A stretch of 64,000 nucleotides of DNA, taken from assembly GCA_963691705.1 (NCBI GenBank), contig OY829546.1, positions 630,001-694,000 of the forward strand, read 5' to 3'. Below the pieces are notes generated by a model that was not told the origin of the DNA, did not search any database, and saw nothing but the letters and a program-made list of their open reading frames with translations. Positions 31,530-43,164 of the stretch are shown here, in pieces (position 1 is the first letter of the stretch; every line of letters begins with the position of its first letter). Source of the DNA: Viola odorata. Lineage: Eukaryota > Streptophyta > Magnoliopsida > Malpighiales > Violaceae. Both the position numbers and the translations under genes were made by a program.

Positions 31530-33063
31530 TGATTGCATTGCATTTCATCATGTTTTATTGTCCATTTTCTAGTTAATTTGGACAGTAATTCTACTGATGT
31601 TACCTTTTATTTCCCACATTTGATCAGGTCTGGTTTGGAGGCAGAATGAGAAGAATTCATGAAGTTTAGAGCTGAAGCTGTTTATTCAAGTCTAGGCCTG
31701 GATCTTGGCCTAGACAAGGTCGTATCTGACGCAGTACGCTTACCAGAATCGTCTTGGCCTAGACTTCGGCCAAGACTCTTTTGCGATCAGACTGCAGCTT
31801 GGAGCGATTGAAGTATTTTTGGAGATGGACTCTCACAGCTGGCACGTAGCAGCTGTCCAGCAATTTTAGAGGGATCTGAAGACAATCTTAAGTAGAATCC
31901 CGATTGGGATCTCCCTCTTTTAATTAATTGCGATTTAGTTTCCTTTTTAGAAACAATTAATTGTAATTATCTTTTAGGATATTTTAGGAGTTTGAGTTTG
32001 ATTGGGACAGAGGTTCTTATGGCTATTTTAGCTAAACATCATTGGCCTCTGTCCGCATCATCTCCCATCAGATTTTCCCAGTTAGAACGCAATTTCCCTT
32101 TTTCGTAGTTCTCCATTGTTAAAAACCTTGCTCCGAATTTATTTCGGATTTAATATTTTTATGCAAATTAATTTCTTTATCTTTTATCCATGAGTATGAG
32201 TAACTAGAAACCTCATTCTTAGTAAGGGTGATGAGTTGAAGTTCTTAATGCAATCGTGAGACACAATTCGTTCTTCACAATCTCTTTCTTTGTATTTATT
32301 TATTCTTGAACTTAATCCATCGCTTACTCACTAGAGCCAAGGTTTGATCATCCTTGTTCTCTAGGAGAGAAGAGTTGTAACCAGCCTAGAAGGAGAGGGA
32401 GTACCCGCCGGCTAGACGGAGTAGGTGACTAGTCTCGAGCAGACTAGAAGAATAGGTAAAATAGGTAGAGACCAGATTGACAACCTAGGAACTTAGCCTA
32501 GGTACTGTCTTCCCCCGCACCATTGAAGAGGTGAGCAACCATTCGAGACAGCAGTCAAACGGATAAACCCTTTAACCAGCAAGGTGTCCCTTGGCTAGGA
32601 TTATCAGGAGAGGGAGTACCCGCCAGATAGTTTGAAGAGGAGGGAAGATAGGAGGGAAAAGGAGTTCCTCCCCTCTATAGCAGTACTATGAAGAAGAGAC
32701 GAACATACTTCAGTCTATGATCGATGCATAAGAACGCAAGCTCACCCATCGCCCTTACCTGGAATTCCGTATCACAAGACTTATTCCCAATCTAGCCCGC
32801 AGTCTTGGCCTAGACTTCGGCCAATACTATCTTATATTTTAAACTGTTTTCATTACTTTCTGTTTTGTCTTTAGTTTCAGCTAACAACCAACCAAAACTC
32901 AGTGACGAGGAAGTCAAACTCAAGAACTATATTTCCTAGAGGTCTCTGTGGACGATCCTCTTACCATCATCTACAAACCATTGTAGACAGTGATAAGTTG
33001 TATTTCTACCCCCAATTTCATACTTATTTCATTCTTATATTTGACGTGTTCGACGCGCGGTCA
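31530..33063 (+). repeat. 5' LTR of Athila-like element 2
   Basis: 1534 bp, TGATTGCATTGC to GACGCGCGGTCA. Palindrome at 31751-31776. Related to but diverged from the element 1 LTR, mainly in 31880-32200. Confidence 0.92.
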
Positions 33064-33068
33064 AATTT

Positions 33069-33086
33069 TGGCGCCGTTGCCGGGGA
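33069..33086 (+). other. Primer binding site of element 2, tRNA-Asp type
   Basis: TGGCGCCGTTGCCGGGGA, five bases after the 5' LTR, identical to the PBS of element 1 and family B. Confidence 0.88.
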
Positions 33087-33136
33087 CCCCTAACGGTATT
33101 TGTAGTTTTTGTTTTATTATTATTTTATGACAGTTG

Positions 33137-36100
33137 ATGACCAGGTCCTCAAGTAGAGAACAAGATTTGTTACCCATCAATCCCAATCTCACTAGGACCG
33201 AAGCACAGCTAAGGAGGCAAGCTCGACTAAGGGCAGCCCAAGAAGAAAGCGGATCGGAAGGTTCTAATTCCGGATCAGAATATAGTCTAGACCACGGTCT
33301 TGGCCTAGATTCAGACCAAGACATGGCGGACCAGCAACCAGAACCGACAATGAGGGAGCTGAATAAAACATCTGAGCAGGAGACCTTTTCCTGCATCAAT
33401 CTCCCTCCATTGGCCAATGATTGGTCCATAAAGACTAACATGGTGGCCAACCTCCCCAAGTTTTACGGCCATTCCAACGAGAATCCATTCAAGCACTTAA
33501 GAAACTTACATGTTCAGTGCGACATCATGAAACCCACTACGGTAACCATGGAGAGGGCGAAGCTGAAGGCCTTTCCAAGCTCTCTAGAAGGGGGAGCTCA
33601 GAACTGGTTTTACAGTCTGCCTCATAATACCATCAACACCTGGGCTGAGATGTCCACCATGTTCCTCAACAAGTACTGGAATGCCACGAAGGCTGGCATA
33701 GCTAGGAAAGATATGGCCGCTATACAACAAAGAAGCGGAGAAAGCTTCTCTGAGTATCATCAAAGGTTCAGAGATTTGCAAGAAGTCTGCCCCACTCATG
33801 GCGTAGCAGACAACACTATGATACAATATTTCTATGATGGGATGATCCCAAGTTGCAAGGAAAAAGTAGATTCAGCCGCAAGTGGAGCATTGCAAGATTT
33901 AACAGTCACAAGAGCAAAGATGTTGCTCCAAACGTTGGCAGACAACTGCCAAAATAATACCATTTCGGATAGAAATGCTTCTCCTTCTTCTCTAAATTCG
34001 CTCAATGTTGAACAAAAATTAAATGAATTAACCGATATGATTAAAACCATTTCTGTTAACATTTCAGGTCCAATGACTTCGGGAAATCAAGAGCAAACAG
34101 CCGGGGTGTGTGGGATATGCCAGCAACAAGACCATCAGACCAACAACTGTTATATGGTCCAGCACCCAGAAGAGATAATTCAGGTCAATGCTGCATATCC
34201 ACAGAACCAAGGTAGCATGCAAAACTATCCCCAAGGAAGCAACCAATACGCATGGAGATCACACCCAAACTTCAGATGGAGAGAGCCAGTCCCTCCAAAT
34301 CAGAATCAGAATCAAGGTGTACCCCAGCAGCAACAGCAACCTCCTATCAACTTCCAGCATTTCGTTCCACGACCTCAGAATCAGAATCTTGGCCCGAATC
34401 TAGGCCAAGAGCCAGGCCAACCTCCTTTACCTCAACTACCGCCTGCCCCTAGACCTTTGCAGCTTACTGGCCCTTCAGTGGAAGACACGCTCAAGCAGCT
34501 GATGGAGCTGCAGAAAAATCACATGCAGTCCACACAGACTAGCTTGGCGGAGCTACAAAAGCAAATCACTCAAATAGCAAATCAAGGAAAATTACCTCCT
34601 ACTACGGTAAATAATCCAGCCCATAATGTGAGTGCTATAAGTTTGAGGAGTGGAGTGGTGTTGCCAGAAAGGAAAGGAGCGAGGACAGATGAGGAAATGA
34701 AGAAAATCGCTTCAGAAGATGTGGAAGAGGATGAGGAAGAAGAAGCTGAACCAGAAGTAGTCTTGACCAAGACTCCGGCCAAGACTACCGTTACAGCAGA
34801 ACCAGAAAAAGAAGAGATTGTTTCGGGCAAGCCAAAACAGAAGGAGGAGATCATAGAAATTCCTCCACTATTTCCCCCGAGATCTTCAAAAGAAAAAAGA
34901 CAAGATGAAATGAGGGATTTCATGACTGTTTTTGGAAAAATAGCCGTGAATATTCCAATGTTGGATTTAATTGCAAAAGTCCCTTCTTATGCTAAATTCC
35001 TTAAAGAATTGTGCACTAATAAAAAGAAAATTGCAGGTGTAGAAAGGATAAATTTATCCAACAACGTTTCAGCAGTACAACAACTCCCGGAGAAGTGCAA
35101 GGATCAGGGAACCTTCACAATTCCATGCCAAATAGGGAACAAAATCATTGAGAAAGCCCTTTGTGATTTAGGGGCTGGTATCAATGTAATGTCTCTAAGT
35201 GAATTTGAAACCTTGAAAATTGGAACCATGAAGGAGACTGATTTGGTGATACAATTAGCTGATCGAACAATCATCCGACCTAAAGGAGTAGTGACTGATG
35301 TCCTGGTAATGGTAAATGATTTTATCTATCCAGTTGATTTTTATATAGTTGAGATGAATGTTCAATTGCCATCTTGTACCACTGACATTTTATTAGGAAG
35401 ACCTTTCCTAAGAACCTCAAAAGCAAAGATAGATTGCTTCGAAGGAAGCATAATTCTGGAATTTTGTGGAAGGACAATTAAGTTCAGCATTTCAGATGCT
35501 TTAAAACACCCAAACGACTTGCATTGTGTTAGTTTTTTGGATGTTTTGGATCCAATCACAGAAGAAATAGCTGACATTTATCATAACGATCCCCTTGAGT
35601 ATGTTTTGACCAGGGGAATTTCCACTCAAACACTGCCAGAGCTAGAGGGCCGCACTGGAGATCAGGAGGAACTCCAACAAATGGTGGACAGTTTGGCCGA
35701 ACAAGAAGAAGAAGACTTAGTCTTGGCCTCGATCTTGGCCAAGACGCCGGCCAAGACTGCCAACAAAAGAAGAAAAGTAGTTAATTGTCAATATGTGCAA
35801 TCAACGAGTCCTAAATTCTTACCTTCTGTTGTGCAGGCACCACAGTTAGAATTGAAATCCCTACCAGGTCACTTGAAGTACGCCTATCTAGGCCTAGATG
35901 ACACACTGCCCGTCATAATTTCAGCCAAGCTATCAAGAGTGGAAGAAGATAAATTGATAGCTGTCTTGAAGGAACACAAGGAGGCGATTGGCTGGACGAT
36001 GGCAGACATCAAGGGGATATCATCTAACATCTGTACCCACAAAATACATGTGGAAGAGGATAAGAAACCCATTCGGCAACCCCAGAGGAGATTAAACCCT

Positions 36101-36518
36101 CCTATGATGGAAGTTGTTAAGAAAGAAATAATTAAGTTGTTAGATTCGGGTGTTATTTATCCTATCTCAGATAGTAATTGGGTATCTCCTGTGCAGGTAG
36201 TCCCTAAGAAGACTGGAACAACAGTGATCGAAGGAGAAGATGGCGCTCAAAGAACAGCCAGAATTCAAAACGGATGGAGGGTATGTATTGACTACCGAAG
36301 GCTGAATCAAGTCACTCGGAAGGACCACTTCCCGCTGCCTTTCATCGATCAAATGGTAGAGAGGCTTACTGGAAAGTCTCACTACTGTTTCCTAGATGGA
36401 TACTCGGGGTTTCACCAAATCCCCGTTGCTCCCGAAGATCAACAAAAGACAACGTTCACTTGTCCATTTGGAACGTTTGCCTATAGGCGCATGCCGTTTG
36501 GGCTTTGTAATGCGCCAG
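33137..36518 (+). CDS. Gag-protease-RT part of gag-pol, cut by family B
   Basis: Starts at ATG 33137. The gag domain (FKHLRNLHVQCDIMKPT, AQNWFYSLP, FLNKYWNATKAG) is followed by a CCHC knuckle (CGICQQQDHQTNNC), a proline/glutamine-rich linker, retropepsin (DLGAGINVMSL; ILLGRPFL) and reverse transcriptase (WVSPVQVVPKK, WRVCIDYRRLN, FLDGYSGFHQIPVAPED, YRRMPFGLCNAP). The frame is broken only by family B at 36519. It resumes at 43165; without the insertion and one GCCAG the frame stays open, 1880 residues in all. Confidence 0.92.
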
Positions 36519-38274
36519 TGATAGAGTGTATTTATGCATGATTTTCTCTCCATTATTTCATCAATTTAAGGCATGATTCTGTTAATTTACCCTTGTTTTC
36601 ATTACTATTGCAGATCTAGGCCTAAAAAGGGAGTTTATGCAAAAACATGCATTTTTGGAGCATTTTGGGCGTTTTCGAGCTTCAAGACCACAGTCGAGGT
36701 CCCGAGTCCAGAATCGCGTTCAAGGTCCCGAATGTATTCGGGACCCCGAAGGGCGAAGAATGGCATTTCCACGTGTCCTCTTCCCAGACCTTCCATGTGC
36801 CTCCTCTGACACTGTTCCGACAGTCTGCACTGATCACAAAATACCTACCCCTCTGACCATTGCAGGCCTTGAGCCCATTCCAGACCTGCCCAAAGCTGGA
36901 AAAATCAGACAGCTTTATGCTTTTTCAGCTTTGTGCTTTAAGGAACATGGATCCACTTTTTTAGGCTTTCAATTAATGCATTTTGTCCCTAGTTTTAGGC
37001 TGAAGATATTTTGTGCCTAGAGCTCTACTATATAAAGGGCATCTAAGAGTAGTTTAGGGTATCTTGGTTCATCCATGATCATGTAGTTTTTATTTTCTTA
37101 GACTTCTCTTTAGTTTATCTCTCTAGTTCTTGTTAGCTTCTTCCCTCTTGGCCGCCGGGCTTCAAACGTTTAGTAACAAGTCTTCTTCCCTTAATCTCTT
37201 TATTTTATTATGCTTTCTTTAATTATTATTTGTTTATCTTTAAGCATGAGTAGCTAAATCTTTAATTCTTAGCAAGGCTGATTCAAGGGTTGCAAGGGCA
37301 GATTCGAGGCCTTAATGTGCTTAATACATTCTTGATGCTATATTCGACTATTCATCGGTTTAATTACATCTTTTGCATGATTTAATTTAAGGTCTGATCC
37401 GCTGGTAATTATCTTGTGTAAATGTTGCCATTTATGTGATGAATACGGAAGGAAAATTGCATGAAACAAGTAGGCATCTGTTTAGTCTTGACTGCGCTGA
37501 AGTGGTCTCGAATAGATAGGGTGGGTAGTTTATTAGAGCTAGGTCACGAGCCTGACAAACTGAGGGACTTTTAGCTCTAGATCTGTCTTTTCTTAGCTTC
37601 ATGGGCGGTTTGAGTATGGCCCTCCCGCATTCGTGCCTGGAGGGATGGCAAACCGTCAAGACTACCTCATATGTGGAAACGGGGGGTAGTTTCTCTTAAG
37701 AGAAAAGTAGGGGGCATCCGAGGAATCTGGTCCCCATGTCATTTCTATGACGTCTTGAATAGAATACCCTTGAGCTGATGACGATCTGGTCCCGAATGTA
37801 ACCCAGAGTGCCTTTGCTAAGAATCCTTCTCTAATTGATTATTTGCGTTTATTTTCCTTCTATTTTATTATTTCTGGAATTATTTGCTGATTTGCTTGTT
37901 TTACCATTCGGGACCTCGAACGTGACATTCGGGACCCCGAATTTTGCTTTCCTAGATAGAATTTGTTAGCTCCCGAAATCTGCCTTGGCTGGCTCGTTCA
38001 GCCAAGTAAAACCCCCCCTGATTGATACTCTCCGTGCTCTTGTCCCCCGAATACATTCAAGACTTGGTCTTGAATCAGTTTCTCTCTATCCAGCCCTTGA
38101 ATTCGGTTTTGTTTTGTTTCTTTTATTGTTTTATTTTATAATCTGGCCTTGTCTAGTGTAAGTCTTCACCAATCTCTGTGGATCGATCCTCTTGCCACTG
38201 TCTTCAATCTATTTTGTTGCATGTGATAAGTTGTAATAATTTGTTTGATCGTGCCCTCGACAAGCGCGCTATCA
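36519..38274 (+). repeat. 5' LTR of family B
   Basis: 1756 bp from TGATAGAG to GCGCTATCA. Contains the family B palindrome TTCGGGACCCCGAA at 36737-36750 and 37928-37941, and near-copies at 37907-37920. A TATA-like CTATATAAAGG is at about 37028-37038. Confidence 0.85.
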
Positions 38275-38277
38275 AAA

Positions 38278-38295
38278 TGGCGCCGTTGCCGGGGA
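38278..38295 (+). other. Primer binding site of family B, tRNA-Asp type
   Basis: TGGCGCCGTTGCCGGGGA, three bases after the LTR, identical to the PBS of both Athila-like elements. Confidence 0.85.
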
Positions 38296-38357
38296 TTGGT
38301 GTTAAGTCTTGCCCTAGACAAGTCCAGATTTTTGTTTTATTTTATTTCTTTCTTTAA

Positions 38358-39377
38358 ATGTCTTATTTTAATTCTCATTCTCATTCACCCTCTTTTCCTC
38401 AGCATTTTACTCCCAACCCCCCGTGCTGGAATCAAGGAAATTTCGGCTATGGAGTGCATTCTAGACCTGGATATCAATATTTTCAGCCTCCACAACCTCC
38501 TCAAGGCACAGGGTTATCCCAAGGAAATCTGGCTGCATTAATTGGCATGGTTAATCAATTTAAAGAGACCTTTCGGGAGCAGAGGCGCCAAGAGTATATT
38601 GAAGAAAACTTCACATCCTTGCCCGCTCATCTTGACCTCGACGCTGCCCCAGCTCCCGAATCCGATAAGGAGAGGTTGATTAACATGGAAAATCAATTAA
38701 AAGAGCTAACTTTAGAAATGCAGGAGCTTAAGGAGCAGTGGCGTCAAGAGGACATTGAAGAAGACTCCGCGTGCCTCTCCCAAATTCAAGACCCCGACGC
38801 TGCCACTTCTACTGCTCCCGAACAGATCCCAGATCCTCAGGACCCCGAAGATGTTCCAGCTCCCGAACCAAATTTTTTAGCTCTCCCTACGGATGAGCTA
38901 AAATTGGAGGATTCAGGATGCTCTCCTTTGGAGTCAAGAGCCAATATGGACTACACAAACATCGAGGTCCCGAAGTCGAGCAACAGTGACGAGCTTCAAG
39001 GCCTCGAAGCAGAATCGAGGGCAGAAACCATTTTTCAGCCGGGAGAGATTGTGAATGAGGATCCAAGGGAGACTGAGGATGAGGATTTAAGTGAGATTGA
39101 GGAGGAGAAAATTGAGGACTTGAGCCTTTCATCGTGCCCTCGATCTAAAGTCGTTATGGGTGAAAGGGAGATTTTAAATTTTTTTGATTATATTGATCCT
39201 TTTCTTGAATCACCTTCCACTCATAACAATTTTTTCCTCTTAATTTTGCAGGAGCCCAAATTAATATTTGACTCATGTCATGGCCGCATGCAAGATGCTT
39301 TGCTACAAGACCATCCACTCCATGCGATAATTCACATCAAACTAAGAGGATGGAAAGCATTTAGTAGAATTGGATGA
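38358..39377 (+). CDS. Family B ORF, unknown protein (339 aa)
   Basis: A single frame beginning MSYFNSHSHSPSFPQHF. The first 60 residues are rich in P, Q, G and aromatic residues (NFGYGVHSRPGYQYFQPPQP). Residues about 60-135 contain heptad-like E/L/K stretches (MVNQFKETFREQRRQEYIEE; LINMENQLKELTLEMQELKE) suggesting a coiled coil. Next comes an acidic, proline-rich region with repeated PDA/APEP/DPEDVPAPEP words, which are translated copies of the family B palindrome. No gag domain, zinc knuckle or enzyme motif was found. It may be a degenerate structural protein, but I do not recognise it. Confidence 0.55.
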   Translation: MSYFNSHSHSPSFPQHFTPNPPCWNQGNFGYGVHSRPGYQYFQPPQPPQGTGLSQGNLAALIGMVNQFKETFREQRRQEYIEENFTSLPAHLDLDAAPAPESDKERLINMENQLKELTLEMQELKEQWRQEDIEEDSACLSQIQDPDAATSTAPEQIPDPQDPEDVPAPEPNFLALPTDELKLEDSGCSPLESRANMDYTNIEVPKSSNSDELQGLEAESRAETIFQPGEIVNEDPRETEDEDLSEIEEEKIEDLSLSSCPRSKVVMGEREILNFFDYIDPFLESPSTHNNFFLLILQEPKLIFDSCHGRMQDALLQDHPLHAIIHIKLRGWKAFSRIG

Positions 39378-39872
39378 AGGAAACTTGAAGAGTCGAGGCC
39401 CCGACTATAATCAAGGCCAAGTGTGGGGAAATCCCACGGATTCCTAACCCTCTTTCCTCCTTTCCTTTTAATTTTTCAATTCCAAGTCAAACTTAGTTTT
39501 TTTTTTCTTTATGCACACTTCTTATGTTCCCTATGTAGTTTTAATTAGCTTTGTCTCCTTCCCTCCTCATTTAATTCTCTTGTCCCCTCCTTTTTCAAAC
39601 CCCATTAATTCCTTTTGTTTTGCCTTCTTTCCCCCCTTTTTTCAAATTCAAATTCAAAAAAATCAAAAAAATCAAAAAAAAATCAAAAAAAAAACTCACT
39701 TTTTTCTCTGATTTGTACAGGTGTCGGGTATCAGCTTTTTCAGGAACTCCCGCCCTCTCCTAGCGCGCCACGTGGAATCCGTCATTCGAGACCCTGACAC
39801 CTGTTTCTGATTCGAGACCCCGAATCCATTCGGGACCCCGAAGTCAAGGCCTTGACGTTAACTAAGGCGCTT

Positions 39873-39890
39873 CGTGGGAGGCAACCCACG
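39873..39890 (+). promoter_or_regulatory. Family B hairpin 1 (AGGCAA loop)
   Basis: CGTGGG-AGGCAA-CCCACG. The counterpart in element 2 at 45476-45493 is CAAGGG-AGGCAA-CCCTTG: same loop, arms changed in pairs. It lies about 0.5 kb after the ORF. Confidence 0.65.
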
Positions 39891-40012
39891 TTTCTTTCCC
39901 TTCTTTCTCGGCTTTCTTTTCTATTTTTTATTTTCCTATCCATTCTAGGTCCCGACACTTGTTTCCACTTCGGGACCTCGAAGAAGTTCCTGCTGTCTTT
40001 TTGTCTCCTTCT

Positions 40013-40050
40013 CGCATTGAGGGCAATGCGTTGCCTAAGTGTGGGGAGGG
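40013..40050 (+). promoter_or_regulatory. Family B hairpin 2 plus polypurine-like tract
   Basis: Arms CGCATTG (40013-40019) and CAATGCG (40024-40030), loop AGGG, then AAGTGTGGGGAGGG at 40037-40050. The counterparts at 23335 and 48219 have arms ACACAATG/CATTGTGT, again with compensatory changes. Confidence 0.65.
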
Positions 40051-41295
40051 TTTTATCTACCTTATTTATTTACTTCGCTTGACTGCATGTTTCAAGGTCC
40101 CGAATTTTTACTTGACTGCATGTTTCAAGGTCTCGATTTTTTTTCGGATTTTTATTTTTAATTGCTGCCTAGTTTTTGAAAACTCCTCAATGATGGACAT
40201 ACACCTGACTTGTGCACATAGAATGAAAATGCTGTCTTAGTCAAGGTCCCGAATATTTCAGTCTTTGTCTGCTGCACCTTATATCTGCTTCAAGACCTAG
40301 ACACCAGTAGTCACGAATTAACACCTTGCGAGCATTTGAGCCTTCATGCCTATATTTATTGTTTGAGCGAATGCATGACTAGGTACTGGTTGGGTTTGCA
40401 TGATATCCATGGGTGTAGACGCATTTAGACATAGGAAAGCAGCAAAAAGATTAAGTCTTCACATCAAATTGTTTTCTCTCATTTTTTTCTTCTATTTTGT
40501 TTTTTTTTCTTACCCCCGAATCCCTTCTTGACCCTCCATTCTGACCATTTGAATTTTTTCTTGATCTTTCTCTTGGCAGGTGAGCGATGTTGTTAGGAGC
40601 ACTATCGAGGGCTAGACTAGACAAACGAAGCAGCAAAGGCAAAGTGTGGGGATCCCGTAAAAATTCAAGACCCCGAATGCTGGCGCCAATTCGAGACCTC
40701 GAAGCTAAAACGAAGAATTCAAGGGCGGAGCAGAACGAAAGAAATCACCTCCCATCCACAGCAAAACACAAGTGTGGGGAAGGGAAATCAGAACATCAAG
40801 CCCCCGAAGAACAAAGGTCTCGATCCTCAAACAATCTAGGTCTCACGCTCTCCCTCTCGAAAAAAAAGAAAAAGAAAAAAAAAGAAAAGAAAAAAAGAAA
40901 AACAGAAATATAAATAAAAGAGAGAAGAGAGCAAGACCAAGCCTTGAAAGCCAAGAAGAGGAAAATCGGCAACCAGCATCCATTCAAGGCCCCGAGCCTC
41001 GGTCCCGAAACGCAGCAAGGGCCCTCCTCGAAGAAGAAAAACCTAGTCTAGCTTTCGCTCCAACAACATTGTCTCACCATCTCGATTCTTTCCTGCCAAG
41101 GGAGCATTCCAGGTTTGAGTGGGTTTAACCACCTTCTCATTTCACTTCTTTACCCTCCCTCTTCTCCATTTTTTCTTCTCATTATGCTTCTTCCATTTCC
41201 TCTTATCATTTATTTTCTTTGCTTCCCCTTCTTGCCCTCGATGCGAAGCCTTTTGATTGCTAGATTGCCTATGCATGTGTCTAATGTACTCGGAT

Positions 41296-43159
41296 TGATA
41301 TGCAAACTTGGTTTTTGTGCTGCGTTTTATGCATGATTGAGCGTTTAAACACCTAACCTTGTTCACGAGCGTGAGTGCAAACACCAATCCATGTGAGGAC
41401 TGCTGGTTCATAGGCTGAAGCGGAAAAGTTCTCTCCATTATTTCATCAATTTAAGGCATGATTCTGTTAATTTACCCTTGTTTTCATTACTATTGCAGAT
41501 CTAGGCCTAAAAAGGGAGTTTATGCAAAAACATGCATTTTTGGAGCATTTTGGGCGTTTTCGAGCTTCAAGACCACAGTCGAGGTCCCGAGTCCAGAATC
41601 GCGTTCAAGGTCCCGAATGTATTCGGGACCCCGAAGGGCAAAGAATGGCATTTCCACGTGTCCTCTTCCCAGACCTTCCATGTGCCTCCTCTGACACTGT
41701 TCCGACAGTCTGCACTGATCACAAAATACCTACCCCTCTGACCATTGCAGGCCTTGAGCCCATTCCAGACCTGCCCAAAGCTGGAAAAATCAGACAGCTT
41801 TATGCTTTTTCAGCTTTGTGCTTTAAGGAACATGGATCCACTTTTTTAGGCTTTCAATTAATGCATTTTGTCCCTAGTTTTAGGCTGAAGATATTTTGTG
41901 CTTAGAGCTCTACTATATAAAGGGCATCTAAGAGTAGTTTAGGGTATCTTGGTTCATCCATGATCATGTAGTTTTTATTTTCTTAGACTTCTCTTTAGTT
42001 TATCTCTCTAGTTCTTGTTAGCTTCTTCCCTCTTGGCCGCCGGGCTTCAAACGTTTAGTAACAAGTCTTCTTCCCTTAATCTCTTTATTTTATTATGATT
42101 TCTTTAATTATTATTTGTTTATCTTTAAGCATGAGTAGCTAAATCTTTAATTCTTAGCAAGGCTGATTCAAGGGTTGCAAGGGCAGATTCGAGGCCTTAA
42201 TGTGCTTAATACATTCTTGATGCTATATTCGACTATTCATCGGTTTAATTACATCTTTTGCATGATTTAATTTAAGGTCTGATCCGCTGGTAATTATCTT
42301 GTGTAAATGTTGCCATTTATGTGATGAATACGGAAGGAAAATTGCATGAAACAAGTAGGCATCTGTTTAGTCTTGACTGCGCTGAAGTGGTCTCGAATAG
42401 ATAGGGTGGGTAGTTTATTAGAGCTAGGTCACGAGCCTGACAAACTGAGGGACTTTTAGCTCTAGATCTGTCTTTTCTTAGCTTCATGGGCGGTTTGAGT
42501 ATGGCCCTCCCGCATTCGTGCCTGGAGGGATGGCAAACCGTCAAGACTACCTCATATGTGGAAACGGGGGGTAGTTTCTCTTAAGAGAAAAGTAGGGGGC
42601 ATCCGAGGAATCTGGTCCCCATGTCATTTCTATGACGTCTTGAATAGAATACCCTTGAGCTGATGACGATCTGGTCCCGAATGTAACCCAGAGTGCCTTT
42701 GCTAAGAATCCTTCTCTAATTGATTATTTGCGTTTATTTTCCTTCTATTTTATTATTTCTGGAATTATTTGCTGATTTGCTTGTTTTACCATTCGGGACC
42801 TCGAACGTGACATTCGGGACCCCGAATTTTGCTTTCCTAGATAGAATTTGTTAGCTCCCGAAATCTGCCTTGGCTGGCTCGTTCAGCCAAGTAAAACCCC
42901 CCCTGATTGATACTCTCCGTGCTCTTGTCCCCCGAATACATTCAAGACTTGGTCTTGAATCAGTTTCTCTCCATCCAGCCCTTGAATTCGGTTTTGTTTT
43001 GTTTCTTTTATTGTTTTATTTTATAATCTGGCCTTGTCTAGTGTAAGTCTTCACCAATCTCTGTGGATCGATCCTCTTGCCACTGTCTTCAATCTATTTT
43101 GTTGCATGTGATAAGTTGTAATAATTTGTTTGATCGTGCCCTCGACAAGCGCGCTATCA
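41296..43159 (+). repeat. 3' LTR of family B, 5' edge uncertain
   Basis: The body 41429-43159 matches 36544-38274 base for base in length (1731 bp) with about four differences. Upstream, both copies share TTTATGCATGATT. The right copy then has 90 extra bases (to 41428) and a different start; TGATA at 41296 is the likeliest first base. The left LTR may have lost about 108 bp or the right may be a variant. No clear polypurine tract precedes 41296. Confidence 0.65.
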
Positions 43160-43164
43160 GCCAG

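Larger units (their letters stand above)
39378..41295 (+). other. Family B 3' non-coding region
   Basis: About 1.9 kb with pyrimidine-rich and A-rich tracts. It carries many GTCCCGAA/TTCGGGAC words (for example 39811-39842, 39969-39982, about 40660-40720), the hairpins at 39873-39890 and 40013-40030, and repeated AAGTGTGGGGA tracts (about 39419, 40037, 40639 and 40770). Short frames here have skewed composition and are not convincing genes. Confidence 0.6.
36519..43159 (+). mobile_element. Family B: non-autonomous LTR element nested in RT gene
   Basis: 6641-bp insertion with TG..CA ends (TGATAGAGTG, GCGCTATCA) and duplication GCCAG (36514-36518, 43160-43164). Long LTRs flank about 3 kb of internal DNA with the same PBS as the Athila-like elements. 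It has no gag domain, protease, RT or integrase, only a 339-codon ORF of unknown type. Its 3' half shares two hairpins and the AAGTGTGGGGA tracts with the Athila-like family, so an Athila-type element probably mobilises it. It resembles a LARD. At least four LTR differences were seen. Confidence 0.88.

Noticed and set aside
36573..37020. Plus-strand frames of 69-127 codons, repeated at 41458-41905
   Set aside because: Both sets lie in the LTRs of family B, which are non-coding; the duplication is due to the LTR pair.
40587..41128. Lys/Arg/Ser-rich frames in the family B 3' region
   Set aside because: A-rich, low-complexity sequence with palindrome words and no domain; likely untranslated.
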